Positions 50,960 through 63,700 of a stretch of DNA of 64,000 nucleotides are shown here, one piece after another (position 1 is the first letter of the stretch; the number at the start of each line of letters is the position of its first letter). This stretch comes from Strongylocentrotus purpuratus (taxonomy: Eukaryota > Echinodermata > Echinoidea > Camarodonta > Strongylocentrotidae): positions 47,479,274 to 47,543,273 of the forward strand of contig NW_022145606.1 of NCBI RefSeq assembly GCF_000002235.5, in the 5' to 3' direction. The position numbers and the translations under genes were made by a program. A model generated the notes under the pieces. It worked only from the letters and a program-made list of their open reading frames with translations, ran no database searches and was not told the DNA's origin.

Positions 50960-51333
50960 TTAAAGGTGAAGACCAGTTACGGTCATGCGATTGCATTGTG
51001 AAAGAAACGTTGTGGAATCGATCAGAAAAGGTTGATCATCTAGCATCTAGCATCTGCAAGGTTCTGGAATCATCAAAATAATAAGAAATTTGGCCCATTC
51101 TTCGTAATGTTTCAAGCACTATACACAGAAAGATGTGTATGGGACTACCCTATATCTCTCACAGACCATGAGAGAAATAAATTTACCAAATATATGAATT
51201 TGTAGGCGGTTTCCCGGCAAATTTTTTATCATCATGTATTAGTCAAAACATATTCTTTCACATGATTGGTAATGAGAGCTTCCATTTCATTTTTTGAAAT
51301 TGCGGCGTTTCCAATATTGGTCTTTACCTTTAA
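50960..51333. mobile_element. M4 MITE
   Basis: TTAAAGGTGAAGACCAGTTA left and TTGGTCTTTACCTTTAA right, TTAA-flanked. Confidence 0.85.
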
Positions 51334-51369
51334 ACACTTTTTCATTTTAATTTCACCTAAAGATTTTTT

Positions 51370-51995
51370 TAGTGTGGAGGCAACCATCCAAGTCAGGCAT
51401 CGCTTATGATTGCGGTCACCTGCACTTTTTCCAAAGATAGTTTGGATAATATTTTAAATTCATAATAATATGTTATAGAAATATTAAGATTCGTTTTTAT
51501 ATGTATATTTGTAAAGAAACATTTTGACATGAAGTAATTATTGTTTGTATATTTTGTATAATACCTTACGTTTATATGTTCTTTGTTATTCAGTTATTAT
51601 ATTTGGAAAAATGCAGAAAAAAAAAGAGAAAAAACTGATGATGGATGGGTAGGTTAGAGTCTTCCTGTTCTGATATCATCTTTGATTTTATTTTATTTTA
51701 TTTTATTCTGCATTTTTTCCAAATAAAATATAATTGAATAACAAAGAACATAATATACATGTAAGGTATAATACAACATAAACAAACAATAATTTCTTCA
51801 TGTCAAAATGTTTTTTAAAATAATGTATGTACATATGATAACGAAACTTATTATTTCCATAACATATGATCATAAATTTAAAGTATTATCCGAACTATTC
51901 TGTTGGAAAAGTGCAGGAGACCGCAATCATAAGCAAAGCTTGACAAGGATGGTGGCCTCAACAAAACAAAAAAAAAGACAAAAAAAAAAATCTTA
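51370..51995. repeat. Long inverted repeat
   Basis: Segment 51375-51610 (GTGGAGGCAACCATC, TGATTGCGGTCACC, ATATTTGGAAAAATGCAG) is mirrored by 51710-51975 (CATTTTTTCCAAATA, GACCGCAATCATA, ATGGTGGCCTCAAC). The arms are about 230-260 bp around a roughly 100-bp spacer; a decayed foldback element. Confidence 0.75.
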
Positions 51996-52252
51996 AGGTA
52001 AAACTTAAAATGAAAAACTTAATCTGAATTGAGTGCTTCTCGGTTTGTAACTAATCAAGATATGGGGAATTTTGATGCATACAAATTTGGTTGGAGCGGG
52101 GGATTAGGGTTTTCCATCTCATCAGATTTAATCGGGAATTGCCCAGATTACTCGAGAAATTTCAGCTCAAGAAGTGATGGCGAAAGTTCATAAGTTCACT
52201 CAGGGGCGTCAGTGTCAAGGTATGGGGGGATGAATGGGTACGAAAACAGACC

Positions 52253-52926
52253 AGGGGAGTGCTTAACAAAGATTAAGATCGACTTTAAGTTGGACTTAAA
52301 GCTAAAGACCAGTATTGGAAACGCCCCAATTTCAAAAAATGAAATGGAAGCTCTAATTACCAATCATGTGAAAGAATACGTTTTGAATATTACATGACGA
52401 TAACAATTTTGACGGGAAACTGCCTACCAATTGATATATTTGGTAAATTAATATATCTATATACTGTTGAGAGATACAAATGCACGTGTCGCGCACGTGT
52501 GTGTAGTCCCATATACACCTTTCTGTGTACAGTGCTTCTAACTTTATGAAGACTTGGCCAAATTTCTTATAATTTTGATGATTCCAGAACCTTGCAGTAC
52601 ATCTATGCTAGATGATCAACCTTTTCTGATCGATTTCACAACGTTTCTTTCACTATGCAATTGCATGACCATATCTGGTCTTTAGCTTTAACTATGACAG
52701 GCAGTTCATGCCACTGTTCTCTCTTACTATTATGATCTTTAGATAATATTGTTTTCTTCAATAATGAATTATCAACAAAAATTAAATTCTGTAGATTTGT
52801 GACCATGATTTGTACGTCCCTTGAGAGACCAATGCCAGTAAACAGTGAGAGCAAACAGTGGACTGGACGGCCTGCCACAGTTACCGGTAGGCCTAAGGCT
52901 AACTTAGTCTTTGTGAAACACTCCCC
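52253..52926. mobile_element. M3 MITE interrupted by a nested M4 MITE
   Basis: The outer element begins GGGGAGTGCTTAACAAAG and ends TTTGTGAAACACTCCCC. At its ACTTAA site an M4 copy (52300-52687) with exact ends AGCTAAAGACCAG and CTGGTCTTTAGCT is inserted, with TTAA duplicated on both sides. Confidence 0.85.
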
Positions 52927-54989
52927 TGAAGGAGGCCAGACAAGATCAAAACAAGTATGTTTCGAAATTTTGAACAAATTGGACAAACAAAGAGGAAATT
53001 ATGTATTTTATATAATTTCGTAATCACTATTCCTTAGGGGATCCGACATTTGACGCATCTGTAATGTCACCTTGATGAAGTGATGTACAACTGACCCATT
53101 CGTTCCAGCACACAAGTTTACTCAAATGTATTTCCTTTGCTATCCACAATACGTATTAAGTAGTGCCCCAAGGGATAGGGTGCTTAGCAGAAAAACAGAC
53201 ATTGATTATATTTTATTAATGACGTTTATATTTTCGTTTGAATGCCGCTGCAAGAGATGGGCATATTTTTATTTCGGTGGATATTGCATTCCAAGTAATC
53301 ACTCCAGAATATTTTAATGATGTACGTGAAGGCAGTATGGTATTTTAGCAATGGAATATATAAATCATTAGCATGTCTTGTTTAATGTGGATGAACATCC
53401 TATGTTATTTTGAACATATCATCAAACATGGAAGGTAACATACTATTATTGTACATAATACAGGAATGATCCAACTTGCAATACAAATATTTGAAATACG
53501 GTAAGTACATCGAATTCCCTAAGCGGTTCAGAGGGAGTTCCGGGATGAGTGTTTGTAATAGCACATAGTGTTCTTTTCTGGCAAACATAAGCTTGATTCA
53601 TTCTCTTTGTGTTCATCCCTTTTCTTCTTCTATGAAAGTGCTCTATGTGGGAATACGGGTGTGGTCACAGAAGACATTCGATCGATACAATAGATCATCG
53701 TATATCAATTTTGTAAATTAAAAGCTTATGGAGTCAGAGAGACTGTACTCTCTTTGTTTGAAGACTAGTCGCGTAATAGAGGTCAATATGTTGACTCAGG
53801 CATTCATGCTTATGATAGTTGGCCTCTAAATTTATCTAGATTCTTTAATTTCCCTCCATACTTTCAAGTGTTCAATAATATCCACGTACTCTTTTGTACG
53901 TCAGTTGTCACATTAAACAAAAATTGTACATATCAATTATATTACATATTATTATTGTTGGTTGAATATTATGTATTTGATTTTTCAATGAAATCAGAAA
54001 CAGCTGCTAACAAAAAAGAAGTTGGGCACGGCAATTAATGTACAAGCTCTAATTGAAAACAAAGTTGTTGAAAGGCACTTATAAATCATGATAACAATCG
54101 TTTTGACAGCTAGCACCTGCTCACGCTTATGAATATATGAAGGTCGAGCAGCGTCCATTAGATTAAAAACTCTTCAAAGAAACACCTTCCCTTTAATCGA
54201 AATCACGCGTGTGACGTACACAGCTGAGTCTAAATATATATATTTTTAATGTAATGATTATATTGTATTCTTTTACCTATTCCATATCGTACCACTTGTT
54301 TTACAATCAAATGCATAGCTACGGGAGAAAGGAGAGGTTAACTACACCCTCCTCGAATAGGGAAAAGAAGGTAAAGTGAGCATTCAAAGGACCTTCTCTC
54401 GGCCATGATAATTCAAATTTCGTCCTCCTAGCAAGGCAATTAGCCCCCCCCCCTCCATTCGCCCCCACCCCTTGGGTGGAATCCCCCGCGAAATAATGGC
54501 TGTTATTGCGTATTTCTTAAAACGCTTACTAAGGGAATTTCTCGATTAATTCGAATGAAACCACTCGCAAAGAGTCTAGACTGGATCGGAGAGCATTATT
54601 ACATCAAGGACAAAAATTTGCTAATGTTTGCTTAGAACACTTGAATGATTATGAAACCTGTTTTGTTTCTTATCTTCAAATATTAATATTATTCTGCATC
54701 AAATATAAATTATTGATTTCTGCCTTGGTTTGTAAAGGCATGAACTTAATTAATACATTCAAAATATAGCCTACTTTTTTTAAACCAACATGATACACCA
54801 TGTTATCACAATTTTAACAAACATATGAACATATTACCTAGATTATCATCCCCATAGCCATTGTAAAACTATATATTAATGATAAGAGTAAAATAAAGAT
54901 TGAAGCAATTCTCGTCAATGTTATTGGCTGTGTCCTAAATGTGATTAATATAAGTGATTTTGAGTGATATATGCACCCGGCCCCCCACT

Positions 54990-55255
54990 CCGAGAACGGA
55001 CGGACCCCATGCGTGTTACCAAAATGTCCTTTTCGTAACAAAAGAAAAAGGTCGACCCGTATTGACTTTGCACACCGGACTTTTGCTGAAAGGGGGGGGG
55101 GGAGGTGCTGAAAAAGGTTCGTATAACAAAAGAAAAAGGTCGTCCCGTATTGACTTTACACACCGGACTTACTTTTGCTGAAAGGGGGGGGGGGGGGGGG
55201 GGTCGCTTGGAACACGCATATGCGTACCCTAAATAACACTGAGTGGGGGGGGGGG
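54990..55255. repeat. Tandem repeat, about 95 bp, with G runs
   Basis: AACAAAAGAAAAAGGTCG, CCCGTATTGACTTT and CACACCGGACTTTTGCTGAA, followed each time by a G homopolymer. Confidence 0.8.
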
Positions 55256-55757
55256 GGTATATGCATCTACCTGTAGTAGAAAAAGAAATGCAGTGTATAA
55301 ACTGGAATATATGGAAATGTGGAGAAATCATGTAGGAGCTCAAGTTGAAGAAAGTAACGAGGAATATTTAAGCAAGAGCGTCTAGTAGATGAGAAAAGTG
55401 AGAAGTTATTGCAATCGAGAGATGACTCGCGAGATACATGTAGCCTTGCATTAGATAAGGACTGAATCCTTTATACATGTATAAAGTTGTCTTGAGAGGA
55501 AGTAGAACATTTTTTATTGGAGATAGGTGTAAGTATTAGAAAGATCGGAAATAGAATAAATGAGAAAGTTATTAATGTTTTAAAATCGAGATCAATACAT
55601 GTAATTAGATGGGGAATCTCCGACTGGCATTATTTATATGCGATGTCACACGTACGCGTAACGGATATCACAAACTACAAGGAAAACTCATGTTTGATTT
55701 GTGCACACGATTACTCGCAGTGTCGATTTTGAAATAATGGAATATATATTTGTTAAC

Positions 55758-55794
55758 GGGGGGGGGGAGGGGGGAGGGGGAGGGGGGGGGGGAG
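55758..55794 (+). repeat. G-rich homopolymer tract
   Basis: Runs of G broken by single A residues; a strong G-quadruplex candidate. Confidence 0.8.
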
Positions 55795-56001
55795 GACATA
55801 TGAACAAGTAAAAGAATATCGCCAATAACAAATTGGAGAACATATACCATATGTTATGCTACATAAAAATACTACACGTGATACCCCATTGCCTCCTGAA
55901 ACATGAGGGGCCCTGTATTAAGCACATGGCAATTAATACATTCAGTTGTCAACGGGTTAACTGAGAATCGTCTTTTGGTTGTAAACCTTTTCCTTTATCT
56001 G

Positions 56002-56205
56002 TTAAAGGCACACTGCCATACTTGTAGCTACTGGCTCCCTCTATATAGAAAACTTCCCCAATCGGTGCCTGTTGGTCCCCCATGATCCTCTTTTTCTTAT
56101 GTTAAATGAGAGCTGAGTTAATGAGATAGCCACCTGTCACAGTGACCTCGATGGCTCTCTGTGTGGTCTAATCCCTTCTGGCCCAGTAGTGGTGACGGTC
56201 TTTAA
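56002..56205 (-). mobile_element. M1 MITE, copy 6
   Basis: TTAA flanks; CTCCCTCTATATAGAAAAC present; opposite orientation to most copies. Confidence 0.85.
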
Positions 56206-57399
56206 ATAACATACCCACTCCTAGTTTTATATATATTTTAACTTTAACTAAGTCATCGTAATGAAAAAGAAAACCTATGAAAATCATTACATTAATCTTT
56301 TAAAAATAATAACAAGCACAGGAAAACAATCTGTGCATATATTTGGAATGCTCAGTCTAATGAACATAGACAGTGTTAACAACGAAAAAAGCTTTAGCTT
56401 AACATTTAAAAGAGATCTGTTTGAAGTAATATAATTATATTTACATTTAACCATTCATGTATTAAAGGGACTTGGTAACATTGTTCAGATGAGAGATATT
56501 GGTTCTAAGGTAGTGACTTCAATACTAGATGTACAATTAATGATAATCTGAAAATTTGAGTGGAAACGGACCATTATTCAAGGTACAAATTGAGAAAAAC
56601 TAATCTGATCGATTCCTTAATTCTCCCAACTATATTATTACAATTTAATTACATTTTAGGTGAATGGAAATCGTAAGAAAACAATAAAATGGCTCTACAT
56701 TCCATTCCAGACATTAAAGTGTATCAGATTTTTTAATAGCCTGTTTTATGTCTTTTTTTGATGGAAAAACGGTTGGGAAAATTCAAAAATGGTTGGAAGA
56801 ATTTACTGTTTGTCACTGTTAGAGGGTGTCATACATCGCCTCCTTCAAAGAAAACCATAGATATCTTCGTGGTTTGAGAAATTTGTTCAGGATTTCCTGC
56901 ATGTCAGAGGGTTAGTACAGTAGAAGGAATATAGTAAGTAACATTTTATACAAAAATTAAGCAATTTTTTTCATCAACCTTCAACAATGTTACCAAGTCA
57001 CTTGAAAGGTAAACTGCACGTACTACATGTATTGTATAATAAAATCGAATTATTGTAACATATTTCAATTATCTTGTGCTATATATTTGAGTTATAATTA
57101 TTTTGTGTAAATATGTCAAAATAATAAAACTGTTTCAAACTTGACCAGTGGGAATCGTAAAGGCTTCTTTGCGACCCAATAATTATTATTAATGATTGAT
57201 TCATTGTACTGGGCTAGAACCTAGATTAGCGTGTGTTGGCTCCATTTGCCACTTGTTTATACATGTACATGGCTAGTAAGTTCTTGGTTACATTCATGCC
57301 AAAAAGTACAATGTATTTGAAATTTGGTGATAAATGAAAGGAATGAATGAATAAATGGCCCCGCTCGCCTGTTTGTCTCGTGCGAGTCGTTTTGTGTTG

Positions 57400-57707
57400 A
57401 AGGGCATCGCCTTTGAGGGGAATCCCCTGTACGTCATTGTGCAGTGCATTGTAATCTAGCTGCGCGGAGTTGAGTTGAATATTGCAGGCTGGGGATTCCC
57501 AAAGGCATTGTCATTTGGGGGAATCCCCATTGAGCAATGCATTTAATCTGAGCGGAGTCGAATTGTGGTTAATTCGCCATTGTATTGACCGCTCTGTGTT
57601 GAGTCTGATGCCTTCTTCTGTTGCTACGTTTTAACGGATATCATTCTTGACTGTGTAATAGATTACAACTCATATTTCATCGATAAGCCTAACTTTGAGC
57701 TCTCAAT
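57400..57707 (+). promoter_or_regulatory. Upstream region of the FN3 gene
   Basis: Holds two related blocks (GCGCGGAGTTGAGTTGAA and GAGCGGAGTCGAATTG) and GGGGAATCCCC palindromes near 57418, 57490 and 57518. GGGGAATCCCC is a perfect match to the NF-kappaB site type. Promoter status is inference from position. Confidence 0.4.
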
Positions 57708-57783
57708 ATGTGGCAAATGAAGTGTGTGTTTTGGCACGCTATCCGTTATGGTACACTTTATACTGTCATCGCTGTACTAAGCG
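57708..57783 (+). CDS. FN3 gene exon 1, signal peptide
   Basis: MWQMKCVFWHAIRYGTLYTV then IAVLS and one base. First ATG of the hydrophobic leader; donor GTAAGT. A second ATG three codons later is also possible. Confidence 0.75.
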
Positions 57784-60700
57784 GTAAGTATTTGTGAATA
57801 ACTAATCAACATGTAAACTGTCACCCATAATGTTGGAATGATTTTTCATAACCTCTTTACACGAAATGATTGTCACAATATTGTTTATTCTTGATAGGTC
57901 GAGTGTTTATCTTCTCAGAACTTTATTAATCAATCGCTCTGACTTTTCCTTAGACTAATCATTAACGTTCTGAAACTATGTAAATGTATCTATCAAGAAT
58001 AATGCATATCGTCACAATCATTTCATCGACAAAAACAGGAAAAATTATTCCAACTTTGAGGGCAACAGTGTAGGCTGATCAGTGTCGTGATTATAATGGT
58101 TCATTCAATTGATGACTCTCTCTCTCTCTCTCTCCCTCTCTTTACAAGGGTTGAGGGTTTCTTATCTAAGCCCAACATAAACGTCCTTTGTCAAGACAGG
58201 CATCAATCTACATTTGCCACTTTTTACCATGGTTTAAAGATAAACTTGAGTTCTGGTAAAGAAAGAAAATGAATTCTCACAGAATCAAACAAAACTTGCA
58301 CTTAATGTTCAAGATTACAAATTAATGTCACTTGCCAAACAATTTTGGTAGAAAATGTATACTGGCTGAGTAAAGAGCATAGAAAGATAAGGAAATCAAG
58401 GTAAGTCAGATATACATCTTTCTGTGTACAGTGCTTCTTACTTTACCAAGACTTGGCCAAATTTATTATGATTTTGATTACTCCAGAACCTTGCGGTACA
58501 CACCAATACTTACATGCTACACGATCAACTTTTTCTGATCCATTCCACACCTTTTTTTCCTTTCATTTAGTGCTCACTACCCCACCCTGTGGACTGTTTT
58601 AACATGCTATTTTAAAAGAAATTGTCTAAAATGGCAGGTAGTGATGTGTTGACGTGTTTGAACATAAGAAGTATCAATTTTAATTCAGAATAACCCAAAA
58701 GTGTTAAGCTAATAAACAGTGCCGTGGTGTGGGCAAGATATAGTGGGTATTGGTGCAAAGTCGAACAGCTTTATTTTGTTCTGTATACATGTATAAACGT
58801 TTCAAATTATTTGCACTGGTCCCTGACCAAACAAGACTTCACTAATTGAGATTTTAAAAGTTATGGCAAGATAAAGACGTTATATACAAAATAGATATTT
58901 GCAAGGTATAACTGAACGGAGCTTACACATAGTAATGCCTATATTCATATTTATTTCTCCATGAATATTGTTAACATGCTCTGTCCAATTTAGATTATGA
59001 TCCTAAATAAGCCTATGCTATGAACGATTGCAATTTTAATATATATTGTCTATTCTAAATCCTTTTTTTGTTGTTGTTGTTGACAGTTTTAGGTATTTTG
59101 GCTGAATGAAATATCATATATTTTGTTTTTATTCATGTCAATTTGTAACCTTTTAGCCTTCAGACAATTAGAAACCTTTTTTTAATGTCATTATTAGCTA
59201 TATCTATCAATTTTGTATCATTTTTATGAGACAAAATGATAATAATATCACCTGCATACAAAACAAAATCTATGAATGTTCAATTTCGTTTTTCGTTCAT
59301 TGATTCTAAGAAGGAGAAAATTAATTTTGGGGGGTAAATCTCTGGCTGTCATCACGTACCGATAAATATACTTAATTTCATAAAGCTTATAATAATGTTA
59401 TCATAAATATTAAAGTAAAACTAGGGTAAGACATGTATTTAGATTGAATACACATTTTCATTTTTTTTTGGCACATTAAATAGCCTTACCATGGTTCTGA
59501 TGATATTTGAAGAAATATTCAGTTCATGTGAGAGAGCAACATATATTTCCTCTTTATATTTCGTTTTGCAGTGCTCTTATATTCCTGCCGGGAAAAAAGC
59601 AACCCAAGTAAGTATTAATATATTTTGATAAAGGTATTAAACGTAATGTCCATTCCACGAAAAGATTACGGTCATATGAAAGGGTAAAAAATGAACTTTC
59701 TAGAAATGTGATTTTCTCTTTGAAATTCAGATACCACCCGCCAAATGACTTTTTGGTTTCCTCTTTTCAAATTCTTTTAAATCACTCATGCGTGAAAAAT
59801 GCATCATATGAGTTGCATCAGATGAAAGAGGAGGATCTAAGCTAAAAAAATTGCTAAGCTATGTCAATTAATAATTGAAATTTTGATTAAGTTATCATAA
59901 AACATCGATAATTCTCGGTTCCGTTTTTTCTGGGACGCACCGTATATGTATATTCACACACATGCATGAAAAAGAATTCTGAATTCCTAATAAATACTTC
60001 ATTTCAATTTCTATTTTATGTAAGCTCTACCGAAGGTTCTACCTAGACTGTCCTATCCGCCTAAGGCGACAGCCATTGGAACGTCCTACGCAGTTGTCCG
60101 ATGGTATGAACAACATTCCGGCGATGGGCCCATATGTGCCTATGCAATCGATAGGAGGAGACTCGATAAAAATAACCCATCGTGGCTAACGGCTGTCTTT
60201 GTTTCTGAGCAATCAGGATCCCAGTCCAGAGAAGAGCTTGTATTCAACATGACTGGCCTGGAATCCGATACAGGCTATCAGGTCTCAGTGAGACCTATCC
60301 TTTGCGATGGCGCAAGGGTATCTGAACTTGGCGAGGGGCCGACCCTTTCTCTTACAACGCTCTCAATTGGTGAGTTTTACAACTATTTGTAGATTTGGTT
60401 CAAGTCCTTCGATCGTAGCACATCTGATTTTTAGGCATGTAACTTTAGTCCAATCAATTCCAGTCATAGAATCATTATCATAATCATTATTATCATAATC
60501 GTTATTATCAATTTCAGAAATATTATTATCGGTATTATCATGAGTAATAGTGGAATTTATTGTTAAATGCATTACGATAGGTCACTATACAAGCAACTTC
60601 TATCGGAGCGACATTGGATTTGAAAAGCATATAACCAATACTCAGGCATGTTTCAAAGTTTCAATTTTACCAAGTTGTTTATCGTTTATTTTGATAGTTC

Positions 60701-63700
60701 TGCCCACCTTGATGGAAGCTCCTCAAAGTACAAACCTGTCCTCTACACACGTGTCCATCCGGTGGACAAATCAACATCAGGGAGACGGGCCAATCTGTGG
60801 TTACGGAATCAACATCAAGAAAAACGACGACAAAGACCGTGATGATGATGACAGCGATCCATGGCGCAGCGTCGGGTACGTGTCGGTGGAGAGTGAGCTA
60901 CTGTATGATGTTGGTCATCTAGAGGCGAATACCACGTACCAAGTCGCAGTTTCTCCAATCAACTGCATATCTGCTCGGGAAAGTCCACGGGAACCAATAC
61001 TGCAGTTCACCACCAAGCCTGTGACAATTCCTGTAGTCGGTACGTTCAGCGTAAAATGTTAAACAAAAATTATTGCGACTATTTTCGAAAAATCAACGTA
61101 AAGCAATTTCCGTAGACCTGCGTGTCACCTTTTGAAATGTGCGAACATCGCAGGGGTGCATTACGTATTAGATCCAAATGATAGAAGAGTAAATCGAAGT
61201 TGACCTTGAATGTTCACAATTAGTTGCCATTGTGTTAAAACCAGATAGTCCTATTAATAAGAGAGTGCCATGCAGGCACGCAGGTACATTTTAGTATAAA
61301 TGTCTACGAATTTGATGAGATTTAAGAGGTCCAGGGTATTTACTTAATTATTAAGACGTTTCTTATTTCCTATTTACTTTTTTTACTGCTTGCTTACTCT
61401 GTTAACTATTATCCAACTATAACAAAATATTACGTTCCAAAGCAACTGCCCCCCCCCCCCCCAAAAAAAGAAGAAAGAATTGGAGGTGGGAAGCGGAGGA
61501 AGAGGTATACATACATACAGAAAAAACGAATTCCGAATGGACTTTAAATACTTCATTTCAATTTCAATTTTATGTACCGTCAGTTCTACCTAGATTGTCC
61601 CATCCGCCTAACGTGAAATCTATCGGAACGTCCTACGCAGTCGTCCAGTGGCAGGAGCAACATACCGGCGATGGGCCCATATGTGCCTATGCAATTGATA
61701 GGAGGAGCCTCGGCGAAGATGTCCCATCGTGGTTGTCGGTTGGTTTTGTGTCTGAGCAATCAGGATCACTGTCCAAGGAAGAGCTTGTATTCAACATAAC
61801 TGGCCTGGAACCCGAAACGGACTACCAGGTATCAGTGAGACCTATCCTTTGCGATGGGGCACGGGCATCTAAACTTGGCGAGGGACCGATACTTTATCTA
61901 ACAACGCCCTCCATTGGTGAGTCTACTATTTGTAATTTGGTTCAAATTGAAATCCAACTACCACATACATCTATGAATTTTAATGTACATCCCTCTTTCT
62001 TTTCTCTCTCTCTTATTCCCTTTTACCAGTATGTTTTCCTCCATATGTGTATTATTATGTATCCATAGAGGGGATCATGCTATCAAGCTTTGCTTAATTT
62101 GTCAACCCTGCTGTTTCATGTTGTTGATTAGTTACAGCCAGCTTTACTTTATTCTACAAATACCCTTTGTCATGTATACAATTTGTAATGATTTGTTAAT
62201 TGTATATTTGTAAAAGAGCAAGAAAATCAAACAGAAAAAGATAAATCAAATCAAATCAAATCAAGTAACTGAAAAAGTTCACTTCAACGGATACGTTATA
62301 TACCCACTGATACACAGTTGAGGAGCAGTAGGGAACCATATGGGGGCCCGTAAGCTAGGGGCATCCCGAATCATAAAGTTTTGTTGTGAAACTCGTGATG
62401 AAATATGCGACAAATCGCATTAATTATACGCAACAGAATATGCATCTTATCGCCTTTTTATGTAAGGAATTTGTTGATTGTTTTAGATATCTTCTACCCA
62501 TACAATTTCGTCGAAATTGGGTAGGGAGTGCAGTTGAGGGCTAAAATGCCTTTAAAGAATAGACACCGGGGCCCCGTTTCACAAAACTTGTCATCAGTGA
62601 GAAATTACATGTTCTGTTACAAGCTACTGAAATCCTGGCTTTTCATTGGTTATCAGCAGATTTGTCACTGATTTTTGTCATTTGTCATTGATAAAAGCCT
62701 TTGTGGAACGGGTCCCTGGTCCTTACTTGCGGAAACTAGGGGCTCGGTTGATGTCAGGGGTTATAAAATAGTTAACATAATGTTGTCTGGTCGTGTGTTG
62801 TTCGTAAAACACAAACCCTGGAATAATGTATAGAAAGCAATTTCCGTGATCATTCCTTTTTCTAGATCTATGTGATTTTGTTTATCATTATCATTTCTAT
62901 CAGAAGTAGTGACCACAGAACCATTGATCACCGAACCTCAGAAGACAGAGCCAAAACGTGTTCCAATATCAGAAGCATCGTTCTGCACGAAGCCTAAATG
63001 TACCGTCGTAGTAATATTGCTTATTTTGGGGTGAGTTTTATATATTACGCTTGTGCGTAGATTCAATCTGCGCATAGGCATTGTAGAACCCACCGAGAAG
63101 AATATTGGATGCGTGCTCGTATAATTTATGAGATCGTTGTATATTTATTCACCGACGGTAACATCTATGCAAAGAAAAGGTATTCACGATGCACATCCGT
63201 GACTTTGGCAGTGATTATTCTAAATGCTCAACATGAGACTTCTCCACGTGTAAAAGATCTATGGATATTTGGGGTCATTTGTACTACATGCTAACTATGA
63301 ACCGGTCTCTTTTTTCCCTGTTGTTTAGTTTTATTTGTTTACACACAATCAAAATACCTTAATAATAAGTAGTCTGTACCAAACTCAAGTAAATTAAACC
63401 AAAGCCAAAAGGTACAATAATGACACAAATATTTACGAATAAAAAAATAAAAAAATAAAAAAATCTAAGAGCGATTAGATAATAAAAGAGAAACGGGGAG
63501 AATGTGAACAATAAATCAGGTTTTAAGATTGGTGACCAGCCATCAGCAGCAGATATCATCATTGTTATTATTATTAGTAGAAGTAGTAGAAGTGGTAGTA
63601 CATGTAGTAGTCATGGAACAGCGGCGGATCCATGGGGTACGTCGAATCGGCTACGCCCCCAGGCTCTTTTCGATAGCCTCCCAAATAGGGAAAAGGGATA

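Larger units (their letters stand above)
44400..57700. other. Gene-poor stretch between the GPCR and the FN3 gene
   Basis: No coding sequence I can support. AT-rich DNA with (ATT)n at 48508-48551, (TA)n at 48258-48286 and 49420-49442, (GAAA)n around 49198-49325, and the dispersed elements listed separately. Distal enhancers cannot be judged from sequence. Confidence 0.7.
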
